The notes beneath the pieces are model-generated. The model was not told where the DNA came from, did not search any database, and saw only the letters and a program-made list of their open reading frames with translations. Shown piece by piece: positions 17,615 to 26,026 of a stretch of 64,000 nucleotides of DNA. The stretch comes from Comamonas_C sp026954015. Its GTDB lineage: Bacteria > Pseudomonadota > Gammaproteobacteria > Burkholderiales > Burkholderiaceae_C. Position numbers and translations under genes: made by a program. Within the stretch, counting starts at the first letter, position 1. The number at the start of each line of letters is the position of its first letter. The stretch spans positions 1 to 64,000 of the forward strand of contig JAPSFS010000012.1 in the NCBI GenBank assembly GCA_035063785.1, read 5' to 3'.

Positions 17615-17821
17615 ATGACAGGCTTGGTGATATTGGTTATCGGAGTGGTAATCCTGGCTTATTCCTACTGGCATATAGCCAAACAGCGAAATGAAGCCGG
17701 GGTCGAGGTCTATTCGGGCTTCTTTTCAATGCTGGCGCACAGAGGACTCTCCGTCGTAATCGGTATCGTAGGAGCTGTGGTGGCTTTGGTTGGCTTGGTG
17801 TTGTTCGTGACCGGCATCTGA
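17615..17821 (+). CDS. Small two-helix membrane protein
   Basis: The 68-residue protein has one hydrophobic helix at residues 3-20 and a second at about 46-66, with a short charged loop (HIAKQRNEAGVEVYSG) between them. ATG follows GGAGAGA. It lies 34 bp after the 43-residue peptide gene. The function is unknown; its composition matches small inner-membrane proteins. Confidence 0.65.
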   Translation: MTGLVILVIGVVILAYSYWHIAKQRNEAGVEVYSGFFSMLAHRGLSVVIGIVGAVVALVGLVLFVTGI

Positions 17822-17901
17822 CCGTCGCTCGCCATGAGGTGCTTGGGCTCCCGCGATGCCGTCGCAATGCAATGGTGGTAGGCATGGACAGGAGGATAGT
17901 G

Positions 17902-18330
17902 ATGAAAGCCATTTGTATCTTGCTGGCGCTGGCCGCGGGTGGAATAGCGACCCAGGCCGTCGCGGCGGACGATCCGACCGCCATCACGGTTGACGCCAAA
18001 CCGACAGCAACCGAAACGACCGCACTGCAGAAGGCCCTCGGGTCGGACTATGACGACGTACAGCCCTTGACGGTGGGACATGTCGATCTCAATGGCGATC
18101 ATCGCCCCGATCTGCTGGCTCGCTCCGATGGTATGGGAGGGTGCGGCTCCGCAGGCTGCCAGACATGGGCGGTGCTCGCGACGCCTTCCGGCTATGCCCC
18201 GGCCGCGATCATGCTTGCCGCCACCGCCGGCAAGGTCTTTGCGCTACCGGCCATGCACAATGGAATGCATGACCTGCGGTTTGAGAGCGGTACCTATATC
18301 TTCAAATGGAACGGCACGCAATATCAATAG
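17902..18330 (+). CDS. Secreted hypothetical protein with VCBS/FG-GAP-like motif
   Basis: A 142-residue protein starting at an ATG 5 bases after AGGAGG, preferred over an upstream ATG at 17839. A signal peptide ends at about residue 22 (GIATQAVAADD). The core motif VDLNGDHRPDLLARSDGMGG is a calcium-binding-like D-x-N-G-D loop seen in VCBS and FG-GAP repeats. It is followed by a CGSAGCQTW pair of cysteines. Similar small proteins are widespread in proteobacteria without known function. Confidence 0.7.
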   Translation: MKAICILLALAAGGIATQAVAADDPTAITVDAKPTATETTALQKALGSDYDDVQPLTVGHVDLNGDHRPDLLARSDGMGGCGSAGCQTWAVLATPSGYAPAAIMLAATAGKVFALPAMHNGMHDLRFESGTYIFKWNGTQYQ

Positions 18331-18421
18331 CGGCGAGCCGGCGGCCGATGGCGGAAGACGGTTGTCCGGTCGATCGAAAACCACGGACTGATTCTTGAAA
18401 TCAGAAGGAAGGAAACTGACG

Positions 18422-18896
18422 ATGCAATGCCCGAAATGTGAATCCAATGACGTTCTGTTGTGTTCCGTCGCGTACGAGCAGGGCAAGTCCGTTACCGAGA
18501 GCAAGGGAACGAGCGAGGGCGGGGATGGCAGCGGACGGTTCACGGCAGACCATGAGTCCACCCACACGACGTTGACGGAATTCGCCAAACGCGCCGCCGC
18601 TCCGGAATTAACCACCAATGCACTGTGGTATTCGCTCATCGGGGCCGTTGTCGCGTTCTTCATAGTGCCTTCCGTCTGGGCCTGACCTCACGCACCACGG
18701 CAGCCCGCTGTGGCTGCACCTGCTTCTCCTGGCTCTCATCGTCGTCGCCATTTACCGCCTGGCCACGGGCTACAAGAAACGCAGCGCGGAAGACGGTGCC
18801 CGGCGTGCGGCGTGGGAACGTTCGTGGATATGCAAACGCTGTGGAGCTGTTTTCGACCCTTCGGGAGCTGGTCCCGGAGTCACTCCAGTCGAATAG
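18422..18896 (+). pseudogene. Zinc-ribbon membrane protein gene interrupted by a frameshift
   Basis: The first frame (ATG at 18422 after GAAGGAAA) encodes 87 residues with an N-terminal zinc ribbon half CPKC, a Ser/Thr-rich stretch and a hydrophobic end, stopping at 18685. The +1 frame overlaps it from about 18666 and continues without a stop to 18896. That part encodes a second hydrophobic helix (LWLHLLLLALIVVAIYRL) and a C-terminal WERSWICKRCGAVFDPSG motif. Proteins joining an N-terminal CPKC ribbon, membrane helices and a C-terminal CxxCG ribbon are a known small family in proteobacteria. The split is therefore a single-base frameshift near 18666-18684, either real or a sequencing error. 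Confidence 0.65.
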
Positions 18897-19081
18897 CAGG
18901 TGCCTTCGCCTGGCGGGCAAACCAGCAGGCTGGTTTGCAGGCATATTCGAGAGTCCGCGCTTCGCGAACAGGTCAAGGCTGGCGATTGCTTTCCTGACGA
19001 TCGAAAGGCCGTCCGCGCAATAGTTGCCAGCATGGCGTGAAGTACCCACCACGCAATGGCATGCTGGGAGAAGGCGGACTC

Positions 19082-19558
19082 GTGCTGGACAAGTTCACGG
19101 TGACCCTGGAGTGCAAGGTTCCGCCGCCGATGGTCGCGCTCGTCGCCGCCGCAGTGTCGTGGGCCTTGGCTCGTTGGACGCCGGCGTGGACTGTTGGTGG
19201 CACGTGGCTACCCGTGGCGTCGTGGTGCTTGGCGGGCGCGGGCGTCGGGATCGGCCTCTGGTCCCTGTGGTATTTCCGGCGCGCGGGCACCACGTTCGAT
19301 CCGCACGTGCCGCAGCGCACCCGCGTGTTCGTGGAGGCAGGGCCGTACCGGTACTCGCGCAACCCAATGTATCTGGGGCTGGCGTGTCTGCTGCTGGCGT
19401 GGTGCGCACGCCTGGCGCATCCGCTGGCGTTGGTGGGCGTTGCGTTGTTCGTTGCTTACATCTCGCGTTTCCAGATCGCGCCGGAAGAGCGCGTGCTGCG
19501 CGAGAAATTTGGCGAGGCTTACCTGCGCTACTGCGCGCGGGTGCGGCGCTGGCTATGA
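19082..19558 (+). CDS. Isoprenylcysteine carboxylmethyltransferase-family membrane protein
   Basis: The protein has four to five hydrophobic segments and the family signature GPYRYSRNPMYLGL, followed by the C-terminal EERVLREKFGEAYLRYCARVRRWL, which form the SAM-binding part of ICMT/PEMT-like enzymes. Bacterial members methylate unidentified lipids or proteins. I chose the GTG at 19082 because GGAGAAGG lies 6 bases upstream and the product then begins like its relatives. ATGs at 19061 and 19037 are possible but lack a ribosome-binding site. The gene converges on tolA with a palindromic repeat between them. Confidence 0.8.
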   Translation: MLDKFTVTLECKVPPPMVALVAAAVSWALARWTPAWTVGGTWLPVASWCLAGAGVGIGLWSLWYFRRAGTTFDPHVPQRTRVFVEAGPYRYSRNPMYLGLACLLLAWCARLAHPLALVGVALFVAYISRFQIAPEERVLREKFGEAYLRYCARVRRWL

Positions 19559-19565
19559 ATTCAAG

Positions 19566-19622
19566 TGTTTTATGCCGCTAGCGCTTGCTGGGCAAGCGCG
19601 AGCAGCTATGGATTTTTATAAA
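19566..19622 (+). repeat. Comamonadaceae-type palindromic repeat, copy 1
   Basis: The core GCGCTTGCTGGGCAAGCGC is a hairpin, followed by GAGCAGCTATGGATTTTT. It lies between the convergent ends of the ICMT-like gene and tolA and may help terminate transcription from one or both sides. It is one of seven related copies in the window. Confidence 0.75.
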
Positions 19623-19650
19623 TCTGCGCGAGCGGCGCCGCTGGCGCGCG

Positions 19651-20607
19651 TCAGTCCTTGGGCCGGAAACCGATGACGAGCGAAGAGGGCACGCGCCCGT
19701 CCACGTCGCGCGGCAGGGTTTCGGTCTTGTAGAGGGCGCGCACCACGGCGTCGTCCCAGGCGGCGTTGCCGCTGGGCTGGGTCAGGCGCACGCCCACGAT
19801 GGTGCCGTCGGGCGCGGCGCGTACTTCCACCTCGGCGCGCGGGTTGCCGGGCAGCGTGTCGGGGTAGACGATGTTGGGTTTCACCTTGGCCGCCACACGT
19901 CCGCCGTAGCTGCCCGAGGGGCCGCTGCTTTTCTGCGCTGTGCCCGTGGCTGTGTCGGCGCCGGTGGCGTTGGCCAGCCCCTGCATGCGCCTGAGCTGGT
20001 CCTGGCGGAAGGCTTCGGCGCGCTTGGCGTCGGCTTCGGCCTTGCGTTTTTCATCGGCCAGCTTGCGCTGGCGTTCCTGCTCGGCGGCTTTCGCGGCCTT
20101 TTCCTTTTCCGCTTTTTCCTGTTCGGCCTTTTCCTTCGCCTGTTGGGCGGCGACGGCCTGCTTGCGCGCTTCTTCCTTCTGGGCGCGTTCCTTTTCGGCG
20201 CGTTCGCGCTTTTGCTGTTCCAGCTCGGCCAGGTGCCGCTTTTCTGCTTCCTCGCGCTCTTTCTGACGCTCAAGTGCGATGTCCGCGTCGCTCGGCCGCG
20301 GTTCGGTCTGCTGGGGTGGAGGCGGCGCGGGTTGCGGCGGTGGCGCTGGCTGGGGTGCGGGCGCGGGGGGAGGAGGGGGCGGTGGTGGTGGCGGGGTGAC
20401 GGCGCGCGGCGCGGCCTGCTGCGGCACGGCGGACCAGAGCTCGGCTTCGACGGCGGGCTGGTCGCTGCTGGTCTTCCAGTGCACGCCCCAGGTGAGCGCG
20501 CCGATCAGCACGAGGTGTGCAAGCACCGCCAGCGCGATCGCGCGCTTGCGCCCGCCCGGCATGGCCGGGGCAAACAGGTCGCGCTCGTCTTGCGTACCTG
20601 GGGACAT
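19651..20607 (-). CDS. tolA: Cell envelope protein TolA
   Basis: TolA links the inner-membrane TolQR motor to the outer membrane. The 318-residue protein has a single N-terminal transmembrane helix (residues about 17-38), a proline-rich segment, a long Lys/Glu/Ala coiled coil (about 105-215), and a C-terminal TonB-like domain (VYPDTLPGNPRAEVEV, RLTQPSGNAAWDDAVVRAL). It overlaps tolR by 1 bp. The usual partners tolB and pal are not downstream here; the operon ends at this gene. Confidence 0.93.
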   Translation of the reverse strand: MSPGTQDERDLFAPAMPGGRKRAIALAVLAHLVLIGALTWGVHWKTSSDQPAVEAELWSAVPQQAAPRAVTPPPPPPPPPPAPAPQPAPPPQPAPPPPQQTEPRPSDADIALERQKEREEAEKRHLAELEQQKRERAEKERAQKEEARKQAVAAQQAKEKAEQEKAEKEKAAKAAEQERQRKLADEKRKAEADAKRAEAFRQDQLRRMQGLANATGADTATGTAQKSSGPSGSYGGRVAAKVKPNIVYPDTLPGNPRAEVEVRAAPDGTIVGVRLTQPSGNAAWDDAVVRALYKTETLPRDVDGRVPSSLVIGFRPKD

Positions 20608-21032
20608 CAGTTGCTGCTCTTGACGGCCAGCGCCACGCGCGGCACTCCGGCGCGTTGCAGGGCACTCATGGCCTGCATCACGTTGTCGTAGGAGACGTTC
20701 TTGTCGGCGCTGATGAGCACCGGCGTGTCCTCGGGCTGGTCCTTGAGCCAGCTGCTTGCGACGGCGCCCAGGCTCTGCGTGGTCACGGCGCGCTCGTTGC
20801 CGTCGGCCTTGAAGCGGATGCTGCCGTCCTTCTCGACGATCACGTCGGCGCGCGCCTTGGGCACCGTGCTGCCCTTGCCGACCGAGGGTACGTTGATCGA
20901 GCTTGGGGTGAGCATGGGCGCCGTCACCATGAAGATGATGAGCAGCACCAGCATCACGTCGATGAACGGCACCATGTTGATTTCGTTCATCGAGCGGCGG
21001 CGGCCGTGGCCGCGGGAGGCCATGTGGGGCAT
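20607..21032 (-). CDS. tolR: Biopolymer transport protein TolR (ExbD family)
   Basis: A 141-residue inner-membrane protein with one transmembrane helix bearing the proton-path aspartate in MVPFIDVMLVLLIIFMV. A periplasmic domain with NVPSVGKGS and LISADKNVSYDNVM follows. It works with TolQ to convert proton-motive force into TolA movement. It lies 12 bp after tolQ and overlaps tolA by one base. Confidence 0.95.
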   Translation of the reverse strand: MPHMASRGHGRRRSMNEINMVPFIDVMLVLLIIFMVTAPMLTPSSINVPSVGKGSTVPKARADVIVEKDGSIRFKADGNERAVTTQSLGAVASSWLKDQPEDTPVLISADKNVSYDNVMQAMSALQRAGVPRVALAVKSSN

Positions 21033-21044
21033 GCGGCTCTCCCT

Positions 21045-21749
21045 TCAGTGCGCGGCGGGGGCGGGCGGGTGGCCGCCGAGGTTGCGCTGCAGGATGTTGG
21101 AGAACTCCTCGATGAAGGTCTCCTGCTGGATCGCGACGCGGTCGATGTCGCGCGCGAAGCGGTTGTAGGCGATCACGGCGGGGATGGCGGCGAACAGGCC
21201 GAGCGCGGTGGCGACGAGCGCTTCGGCGATGCCGGGCGCCACGGTGGCGAGAGTCACCTGCTCCATGCCCGAGAAGCCCGTGAACGCGTGCATGATGCCC
21301 CAGACGGTGCCGAACAGGCCTACGTAGGGGCTGACCGATGCGACCGAGCCAAGGAAGGAGAGGTGGGTTTCGATCACGTCCATCTCGCGCTGGAAGCTCG
21401 CGCGCATCGCACGCCGCGCGCCATCCAGGAGCGTGCCCACGTCGCTGATGTGGCGCTCGCGCAGCTTGTGGAATTCACGCATGCCGCTGGCGAAGATGCG
21501 CTCCATCGGGCCGCTGCTGCGCGCGTTCTGCACCGCGCCGGCGTAGAGGTCGTTGAGGCTGGTGCCGGACCAGAAGTCGCGCTCGAATTCGTCGTTGAGC
21601 GCATTGATCTTCTTCAGGCCGAAGATCTTGCGAAAGATCGCGGCCCAGCTGGCGATCGAGACGACGAGCAGCAGCAGCATGACGAGCTGCACCACCCAGC
21701 TGGCGTTGAGCACGAGGCTCAGGATGTTCAGGTCTTGCGACGGGGTCAT
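21045..21749 (-). CDS. tolQ: Tol-Pal proton channel protein TolQ
   Basis: The 234-residue protein has three transmembrane helices with the large cytoplasmic loop after the first. The conserved regions SVSPYVGLFGTVWGIMHAF and GIAEALVATALGLFAAIPAV are typical of the MotA/TolQ/ExbB family. The start overlaps the ybgC stop by 4 bp. Confidence 0.96.
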   Translation of the reverse strand: MTPSQDLNILSLVLNASWVVQLVMLLLLVVSIASWAAIFRKIFGLKKINALNDEFERDFWSGTSLNDLYAGAVQNARSSGPMERIFASGMREFHKLRERHISDVGTLLDGARRAMRASFQREMDVIETHLSFLGSVASVSPYVGLFGTVWGIMHAFTGFSGMEQVTLATVAPGIAEALVATALGLFAAIPAVIAYNRFARDIDRVAIQQETFIEEFSNILQRNLGGHPPAPAAH

Positions 21750-22162
21750 GGGGAGAGTTGTTCCAGTAAAGTGTTGGGCAGGCGTGCCGGGCGCAGCGTG
21801 TCGCCGTCAACCCAGCCGATGCGGATGCGGGCCTCGCACAGCAGCGTGGGCGCGTTGCCGGGCGTCGCAGCGGGCAGCAGCGCCTGCTGCGCGACGGTGA
21901 GGCTGGCGCGGCTGCAGGTCTGGACTTGCGCCGTCACCAGGAGTTCATCGTCCAGTCGCGCGGGGCGCAGATAGCGCAGCTCGGCGTTCGTCACGACGAA
22001 CATGCCGCCGGTGCGCTCCCTGAGCTGCTGCTGGCCATGGCCGAGCGCGCGCAGCCATTCGGTGCGCGCGCGTTCGAAGAATTTCAGGTAATTGGCATAG
22101 AAGACGATGCCGCCCGCGTCGGTGTCTTCCCAGTACACGCGCACGGGCCACGTGAAGGCCAT
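21746..22162 (-). CDS. ybgC: Tol-Pal associated acyl-CoA thioesterase YbgC
   Basis: A 138-residue hotdog-fold thioesterase. The active-site Asp15 lies in WEDTDAGGIVFYANYLKFFE, the 4-hydroxybenzoyl-CoA thioesterase signature. The start is MAFTWPVRVYWED, where ATG overlaps the stop of the aminotransferase by one base. YbgC precedes tolQRA in most proteobacteria, and its action on acyl-CoA is thought to link phospholipid supply with the Tol system. Confidence 0.94.
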   Translation of the reverse strand: MAFTWPVRVYWEDTDAGGIVFYANYLKFFERARTEWLRALGHGQQQLRERTGGMFVVTNAELRYLRPARLDDELLVTAQVQTCSRASLTVAQQALLPAATPGNAPTLLCEARIRIGWVDGDTLRPARLPNTLLEQLSP

Positions 22163-23355
22163 CAGGCAAGCTCCCGGCGCAGGCGCGCGATGGCCTCGTG
22201 CAACTGGGCCATCGCGTTGGCGGTGGAAAAACGGATGAAATGCCCGGTCTCGGCGTGCCCGAAATCGCGCCCCGGCGTGGCCGCCAGATGCGTGCGGCGC
22301 ATGAGGTCGAGCACGAAATCCCAACTGCCGTCCACGCCCAGCCTGCGCGCGGCCTGCGTGCAGTCCGCCCAGGCGTAGAAGGCGCCGTCCGGCATCACGG
22401 GCACGGACAGGCCGAGGTCGTTCAGCGCCGGGATGAAGTAGTCGCGCCGCGCCTTGAATTCGGCGCGGCGGCTTTCGTACGTGGCGATGCTCTCGGGCTC
22501 GAAGCAGGCCAGTGCCGCGTGCTGTGCCACGGTGGATGCGCAGATGAAGAGGTTTTGCGCCAGGCGCTCGACCACGCTCACCATCGCCTGCGGCACCACC
22601 ATCCAGCCCAAACGCCAGCCCGTCATGTTGAAGTACTTGCTGAAGCTGTTGATGCTGATGACGTCGTCGCCCAGCGCGAGCGCGGTATGACCGTAGGTGG
22701 CGTCGTAGGACAGGCCCAGGTAGATTTCATCGATCAGCGTGAGACCGCCGCGCTCGCGCACCACGTCGTGGATGGCGCGCAGCGCCTCGGGCGCGATCGA
22801 GGTGCCCGTGGGGTTGGAGGGTGAGGCCAGCAGCACGCCGCGCGTTTTTTCGCCCCAGGCGGCCCGCACCTTCGCGCTGCTGAGCTGGTAGCGTTCTTCG
22901 GCGTTGGTCGGGATCAGCACCGGCACGCCCTCGGCCGCGCTCACGAAGTGGCGGTTGCAGGGGTAGCCAGGGTCGGACATCAGGATTTCGTCGCCCGCGT
23001 TGATGAGCGCAAGGCACGCCAGGTGCAGCGCCGCCGAGGCGCCCGCGGTGATAACGATGCGGCTTGCGGGTACGTTGACCTGAAAGCGCGTGCCGTACCA
23101 ATGGCTGATCGCCTCACGCAGCGCTTCGAGCCCGAGCGCGTTCGTGTACTGCGTGCACCCGTCGCGGATCGCGCGTGCGGCGGCTTCCTGCACCAGCGGC
23201 GGCGCGGTGAAATCCGGCTCGCCGACGTTCAGGAAGATCATCTGCTCTCGCGTGTGGGCCGCCTCGTGCGCCAGTGCCTGCGCGGTCTTGGCCATTTCCA
23301 TGACGTAGAACGGGTCGATCCGTTCGGTGCGGGTGGCAAATTGCATGGCGGTCAC
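22162..23355 (-). CDS. Class I/II pyridoxal-phosphate aminotransferase
   Basis: A 397-residue fold-type I aminotransferase. The PLP-binding lysine is K240 in SFSKYFNMTGWRLGW; SNPTG and the DEIY cofactor-contact motif are present. The start is a GTG overlapping the nusB stop by 4 bp; an ATG three codons later is an alternative. Homologues at this position are annotated as aspartate or alanine aminotransferase-like, and the substrate cannot be fixed from sequence. It is embedded in the ribBA-ribH-nusB-ybgC-tolQRA series. Confidence 0.9.
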   Translation of the reverse strand: MTAMQFATRTERIDPFYVMEMAKTAQALAHEAAHTREQMIFLNVGEPDFTAPPLVQEAAARAIRDGCTQYTNALGLEALREAISHWYGTRFQVNVPASRIVITAGASAALHLACLALINAGDEILMSDPGYPCNRHFVSAAEGVPVLIPTNAEERYQLSSAKVRAAWGEKTRGVLLASPSNPTGTSIAPEALRAIHDVVRERGGLTLIDEIYLGLSYDATYGHTALALGDDVISINSFSKYFNMTGWRLGWMVVPQAMVSVVERLAQNLFICASTVAQHAALACFEPESIATYESRRAEFKARRDYFIPALNDLGLSVPVMPDGAFYAWADCTQAARRLGVDGSWDFVLDLMRRTHLAATPGRDFGHAETGHFIRFSTANAMAQLHEAIARLRRELA

Positions 23356-23840
23356 GCGTGGTGTCTGTGGGCCTGGTCGGCGGCCACCTCGGCGGGGCGC
23401 AGTTGCGGCGCAAGGTGGTTGAGCACGCCGTTCACGTATTTGTAGCCGTCGGTGCCGCCGAACGATTTGGATAGCTCAATGCACTCGTTGAGCACCACGC
23501 GCCACGGGACGTCGGGGCAGTGCAGGAACTCGTAGGTGCCCATCCACATCACCGCGTGCTCGATCGGCGAGATTTCGGCCCAGCGGCGATCCAGGTGCGG
23601 CTCGATGAGCGCATCGAGCTCGGTGGCCGTATCGATGCAGCCGTGCAGCAGCGCGGCGTAGTGCGCGGCGTCGGCCTTGTGAAAGCCCGAGAGGTCGCGC
23701 GTGAAGAGGTCGATGTCGGCGGCGGCATTGCCGCCCACGAGGTGCTGGTAGAGCGCCTGCAGCGCAAACTCGCGGGCGCGCGAGCGGCCCGAGAGCGCGC
23801 TGCTCTTGCGCGGCGTGGCGCGTGTCGTGGTGCCACTCAC
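23352..23840 (-). CDS. nusB: Transcription antitermination factor NusB
   Basis: A 162-residue all-helical protein with the family motifs SRAREFALQALYQ near the N-terminus and NECIELSKSFGGTDGYKYVNGVLN at the C-terminus. It binds boxA of rRNA leader transcripts with S10 and prevents premature termination. It overlaps ribH by 4 bp, a pairing common in proteobacteria. Confidence 0.96.
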   Translation of the reverse strand: MSGTTTRATPRKSSALSGRSRAREFALQALYQHLVGGNAAADIDLFTRDLSGFHKADAAHYAALLHGCIDTATELDALIEPHLDRRWAEISPIEHAVMWMGTYEFLHCPDVPWRVVLNECIELSKSFGGTDGYKYVNGVLNHLAPQLRPAEVAADQAHRHHA

Positions 23841-24301
23841 GAAAGCGCCCCCAGCAGGTTGGCCATTTCCACCGCCACCAGGGCCGCGTCGCGCCCCTTC
23901 TCGTTCTGGCGCGTGATTGCCTGGTCGAGGTCTTCGGTGGTGAGGATGGCGTTGGCGATCGGGATCCGGTGGTCGAGCGCGACGCGCGTCACGCCGCTGC
24001 TCGATTCGTTGGCCACGAGCTCGAAATGGTAGGTCTCGCCGCGGATCACGCAGCCGATCGCGATCAGCGCGTCGAACCGCTCTTGCGCGGCCAGGGCCTG
24101 CAGCGCCAGCGGGATTTCGAGCGCACCGGGCACGTGCACGTGCACGATGTGCTCCTGCTCAACGCCCAGTTCGAGCAGCGCCGCGGTGCAGGCGCTGGCG
24201 AGTGCATTGGTGATGCTGGCGTTGAAGCGTGCCTGCACGATGCCTATGCGTAGTGGCGCGCCGTTCTGGCGCTCGACCGTGCCCTTGTCTGCGTTCTGCA
24301 T
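23837..24301 (-). CDS. ribH: 6,7-dimethyl-8-ribityllumazine synthase
   Basis: The 154-residue enzyme makes the direct precursor of riboflavin. Visible motifs are ARFNASITNAL, PGALEIPLALQ and the catalytic histidine in GCVIRGETYHFELV. The start MQNADKGTVERQ is 4 bp after ribBA ends. Upstream in-frame sequence is ribBA antisense noise. Confidence 0.96.
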   Translation of the reverse strand: MQNADKGTVERQNGAPLRIGIVQARFNASITNALASACTAALLELGVEQEHIVHVHVPGALEIPLALQALAAQERFDALIAIGCVIRGETYHFELVANESSSGVTRVALDHRIPIANAILTTEDLDQAITRQNEKGRDAALVAVEMANLLGALS

Positions 24302-24305
24302 CGTG

Positions 24306-25427
24306 TCATTCCTTGGGGATGTAGCCGGTGATCTCGAGCCCGTAGCCGACCATGCTGGGCAGGCGCCTGGGCTGGCCCATGAGCTGCATGCGCGTGACGC
24401 CCACTTCGCGCAGGATTTGCGCGCCGATGCCGTAGGTGCGCAGGTCCATGCGGCCGCGTTCGGGCGCATGGGTGGCGCGCGCGGTGCCGTCGAACTGTGC
24501 GAGCAGCTGCTGCGCGCTCTCGCCGCAATTGAGCAGCACGGCCACGCCGCGGCCCTGCGCTTCCAGGTAGCGCAGGCTCTCGCGCAGGCTCCAGGAATGC
24601 ATGCTCGTGCTCACTTCGAGCAGGTCGAACGTCGAGAGCGGCTCGTGCACGCGCACGGCCACGCTCTCCTGAGCGGCCCACTGGCCCTTGACCAGCGCAA
24701 GGTGCACGTTCTGGCTCGGCGCGTCGCGAAACGCATGCGCGGTGAATTCACCCCACGGCGTGGAAATCGGCCTGCTGCCAACCTTGCTCACCAGCGATTC
24801 GGTGCGGCTGCGGTATTCGATGAGGTCGGCGATCGTGCCCACCTTCAGGCCATGCTCGGCGGCGAAGATCTGCAGATCGGGCAGGCGCGCCATCGTGCCG
24901 TCGTCCTTCATCACTTCGCAGATCACCGCGGCCGGGGTGCAGCCGGCGAGTGCTGCCAGGTCGCAGCCGGCCTCGGTGTGTCCGGCGCGCATCAGCACGC
25001 CGCCGTCGACCGCCTGCAGCGGAAAGACGTGGCCGGGCTGCACCAGGTCGCTCGGCTGGGCACCGCGCGCCACCGCGGTGGCAATGGTGTGCGCGCGGTC
25101 GGCGGCGGAGATGCCCGTGGTGACGCCCTCGGCCGCCTCGATCGAGACGGTGAACGCGGTGCCGAGCTTGGCGCCGTTGTGCGCCGCCATCGGCGGCAGG
25201 TGCAGGCGCTCGCATGCCTCGCGCCGCAGCGTCAGGCAGATCAGGCCACGGGCGAAGCGCGCCATGAAGTTCACGGCGGCGGCCGTGACGTGGTCGGCCG
25301 CGAGGATGAGGTCACCTTCGTTTTCGCGGTCTTCCTCGTCCACGAGGATCACCATGCGGCCGGCGGCCAGCTCGGCCACGATGTCCTGCACGGGAGCGAT
25401 CGGTACGGGAGACAAGGCGGTGTTCAT
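24306..25427 (-). CDS. ribBA: 3,4-dihydroxy-2-butanone 4-phosphate synthase with degenerate GTP cyclohydrolase II domain (RibBX-like)
   Basis: Residues 1 to about 205 are a complete DHBP synthase, with DEEDRENEGDL near residue 30 and GHVFPLQA, VLMRAGHTEA further on. It converts ribulose 5-phosphate to the four-carbon riboflavin precursor. The C-terminal part aligns with GTP cyclohydrolase II, keeping VRVHEPLS, RTYGIGAQIL and GYGLEITGYIP. It lacks the three zinc-binding cysteines and the RQEGRG loop, so it is unlikely to hydrolyse GTP. Such RibBX proteins are known in Proteobacteria, with ribA supplied elsewhere. The start at 25427 follows GAAAGCCC; no FMN riboswitch is visible upstream. Confidence 0.92.
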   Translation of the reverse strand: MNTALSPVPIAPVQDIVAELAAGRMVILVDEEDRENEGDLILAADHVTAAAVNFMARFARGLICLTLRREACERLHLPPMAAHNGAKLGTAFTVSIEAAEGVTTGISAADRAHTIATAVARGAQPSDLVQPGHVFPLQAVDGGVLMRAGHTEAGCDLAALAGCTPAAVICEVMKDDGTMARLPDLQIFAAEHGLKVGTIADLIEYRSRTESLVSKVGSRPISTPWGEFTAHAFRDAPSQNVHLALVKGQWAAQESVAVRVHEPLSTFDLLEVSTSMHSWSLRESLRYLEAQGRGVAVLLNCGESAQQLLAQFDGTARATHAPERGRMDLRTYGIGAQILREVGVTRMQLMGQPRRLPSMVGYGLEITGYIPKE

Positions 25428-25556
25428 GCTAAGGGCTTTCGTGTTGGCCATGACCAGCGATGGCGGCGTTCCCGGCTGGACCAAACCCTGAAGAACAGGC
25501 GCGACACCCCTGGGCAGGGCGGCTGGGAGCGGTATCGCTCCCCAAAGCATGCGATT

Positions 25557-25853
25557 TTAGAACGACGAGCCTTCCAGGGTCACGTCGCTTTCGGGAAAGG
25601 CGATGCACGGCAGGATGAACCCGTCTTCCACGTCCTGGTCGGAGAGCACGAACCATTGCATCTCGTAGCGCACCTTGCCGGCCTTGAGCCGCCCGATGCA
25701 GGTGCCGCAGGTGCCTTCGCGACATGATGAAGGCCAGGTGACGCCGCCAGATTCCAGCGAATCCAGCAGCGGCTGGTAGCCCGGCGCGTCCACCTGGAGG
25801 TCTTCGCCGTCGATGCGGGCGGTGAAATGCGTGGAAGTGCTGCGTCGATCCAT
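25557..25853 (-). CDS. Small plant-type [2Fe-2S] ferredoxin
   Basis: A 98-residue protein with the plant-type cluster ligands CREGTCGTC and a distal cysteine in FILPCIAFPES. It is probably a stand-alone electron carrier; the partner is not encoded next to it. The start MDRRSTSTHF was preferred because ten extra upstream codons are derived from the adjacent palindromic repeat. It lies upstream of ribBA on the same strand. Confidence 0.9.
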   Translation of the reverse strand: MDRRSTSTHFTARIDGEDLQVDAPGYQPLLDSLESGGVTWPSSCREGTCGTCIGRLKAGKVRYEMQWFVLSDQDVEDGFILPCIAFPESDVTLEGSSF

Positions 25854-25870
25854 GGTGCAGTCGGGTGCTG

Positions 25871-25930
25871 TTTTATATATCAAATTGGGCCCTGGCGCTT
25901 GCCTGGCAAGCGCTGGCAGCTATTGCTGTG
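25871..25930 (+). repeat. Comamonadaceae-type palindromic repeat, copy 2
   Basis: The core GGCGCTTGCCTGGCAAGCGC forms a hairpin, flanked by CAAATTGGGC on the left and TGGCAGCTATTG on the right. It lies immediately upstream of the ferredoxin gene. Confidence 0.75.
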
Positions 25931-26026
25931 ATAGTACGGTGCCGCACCGCCCTGGTCGCGGCGCTGGTGGGCGCCGATTATGTTGCAGCGTGCGGCGCGT
26001 CCGTGTGCTTGCACCACCGCGCCTTT

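Noticed and set aside
25428..25556. FMN riboswitch upstream of ribBA
   Set aside because: The leader lacks the conserved RFN sequence elements and fold. Only a short GC-rich segment is present.
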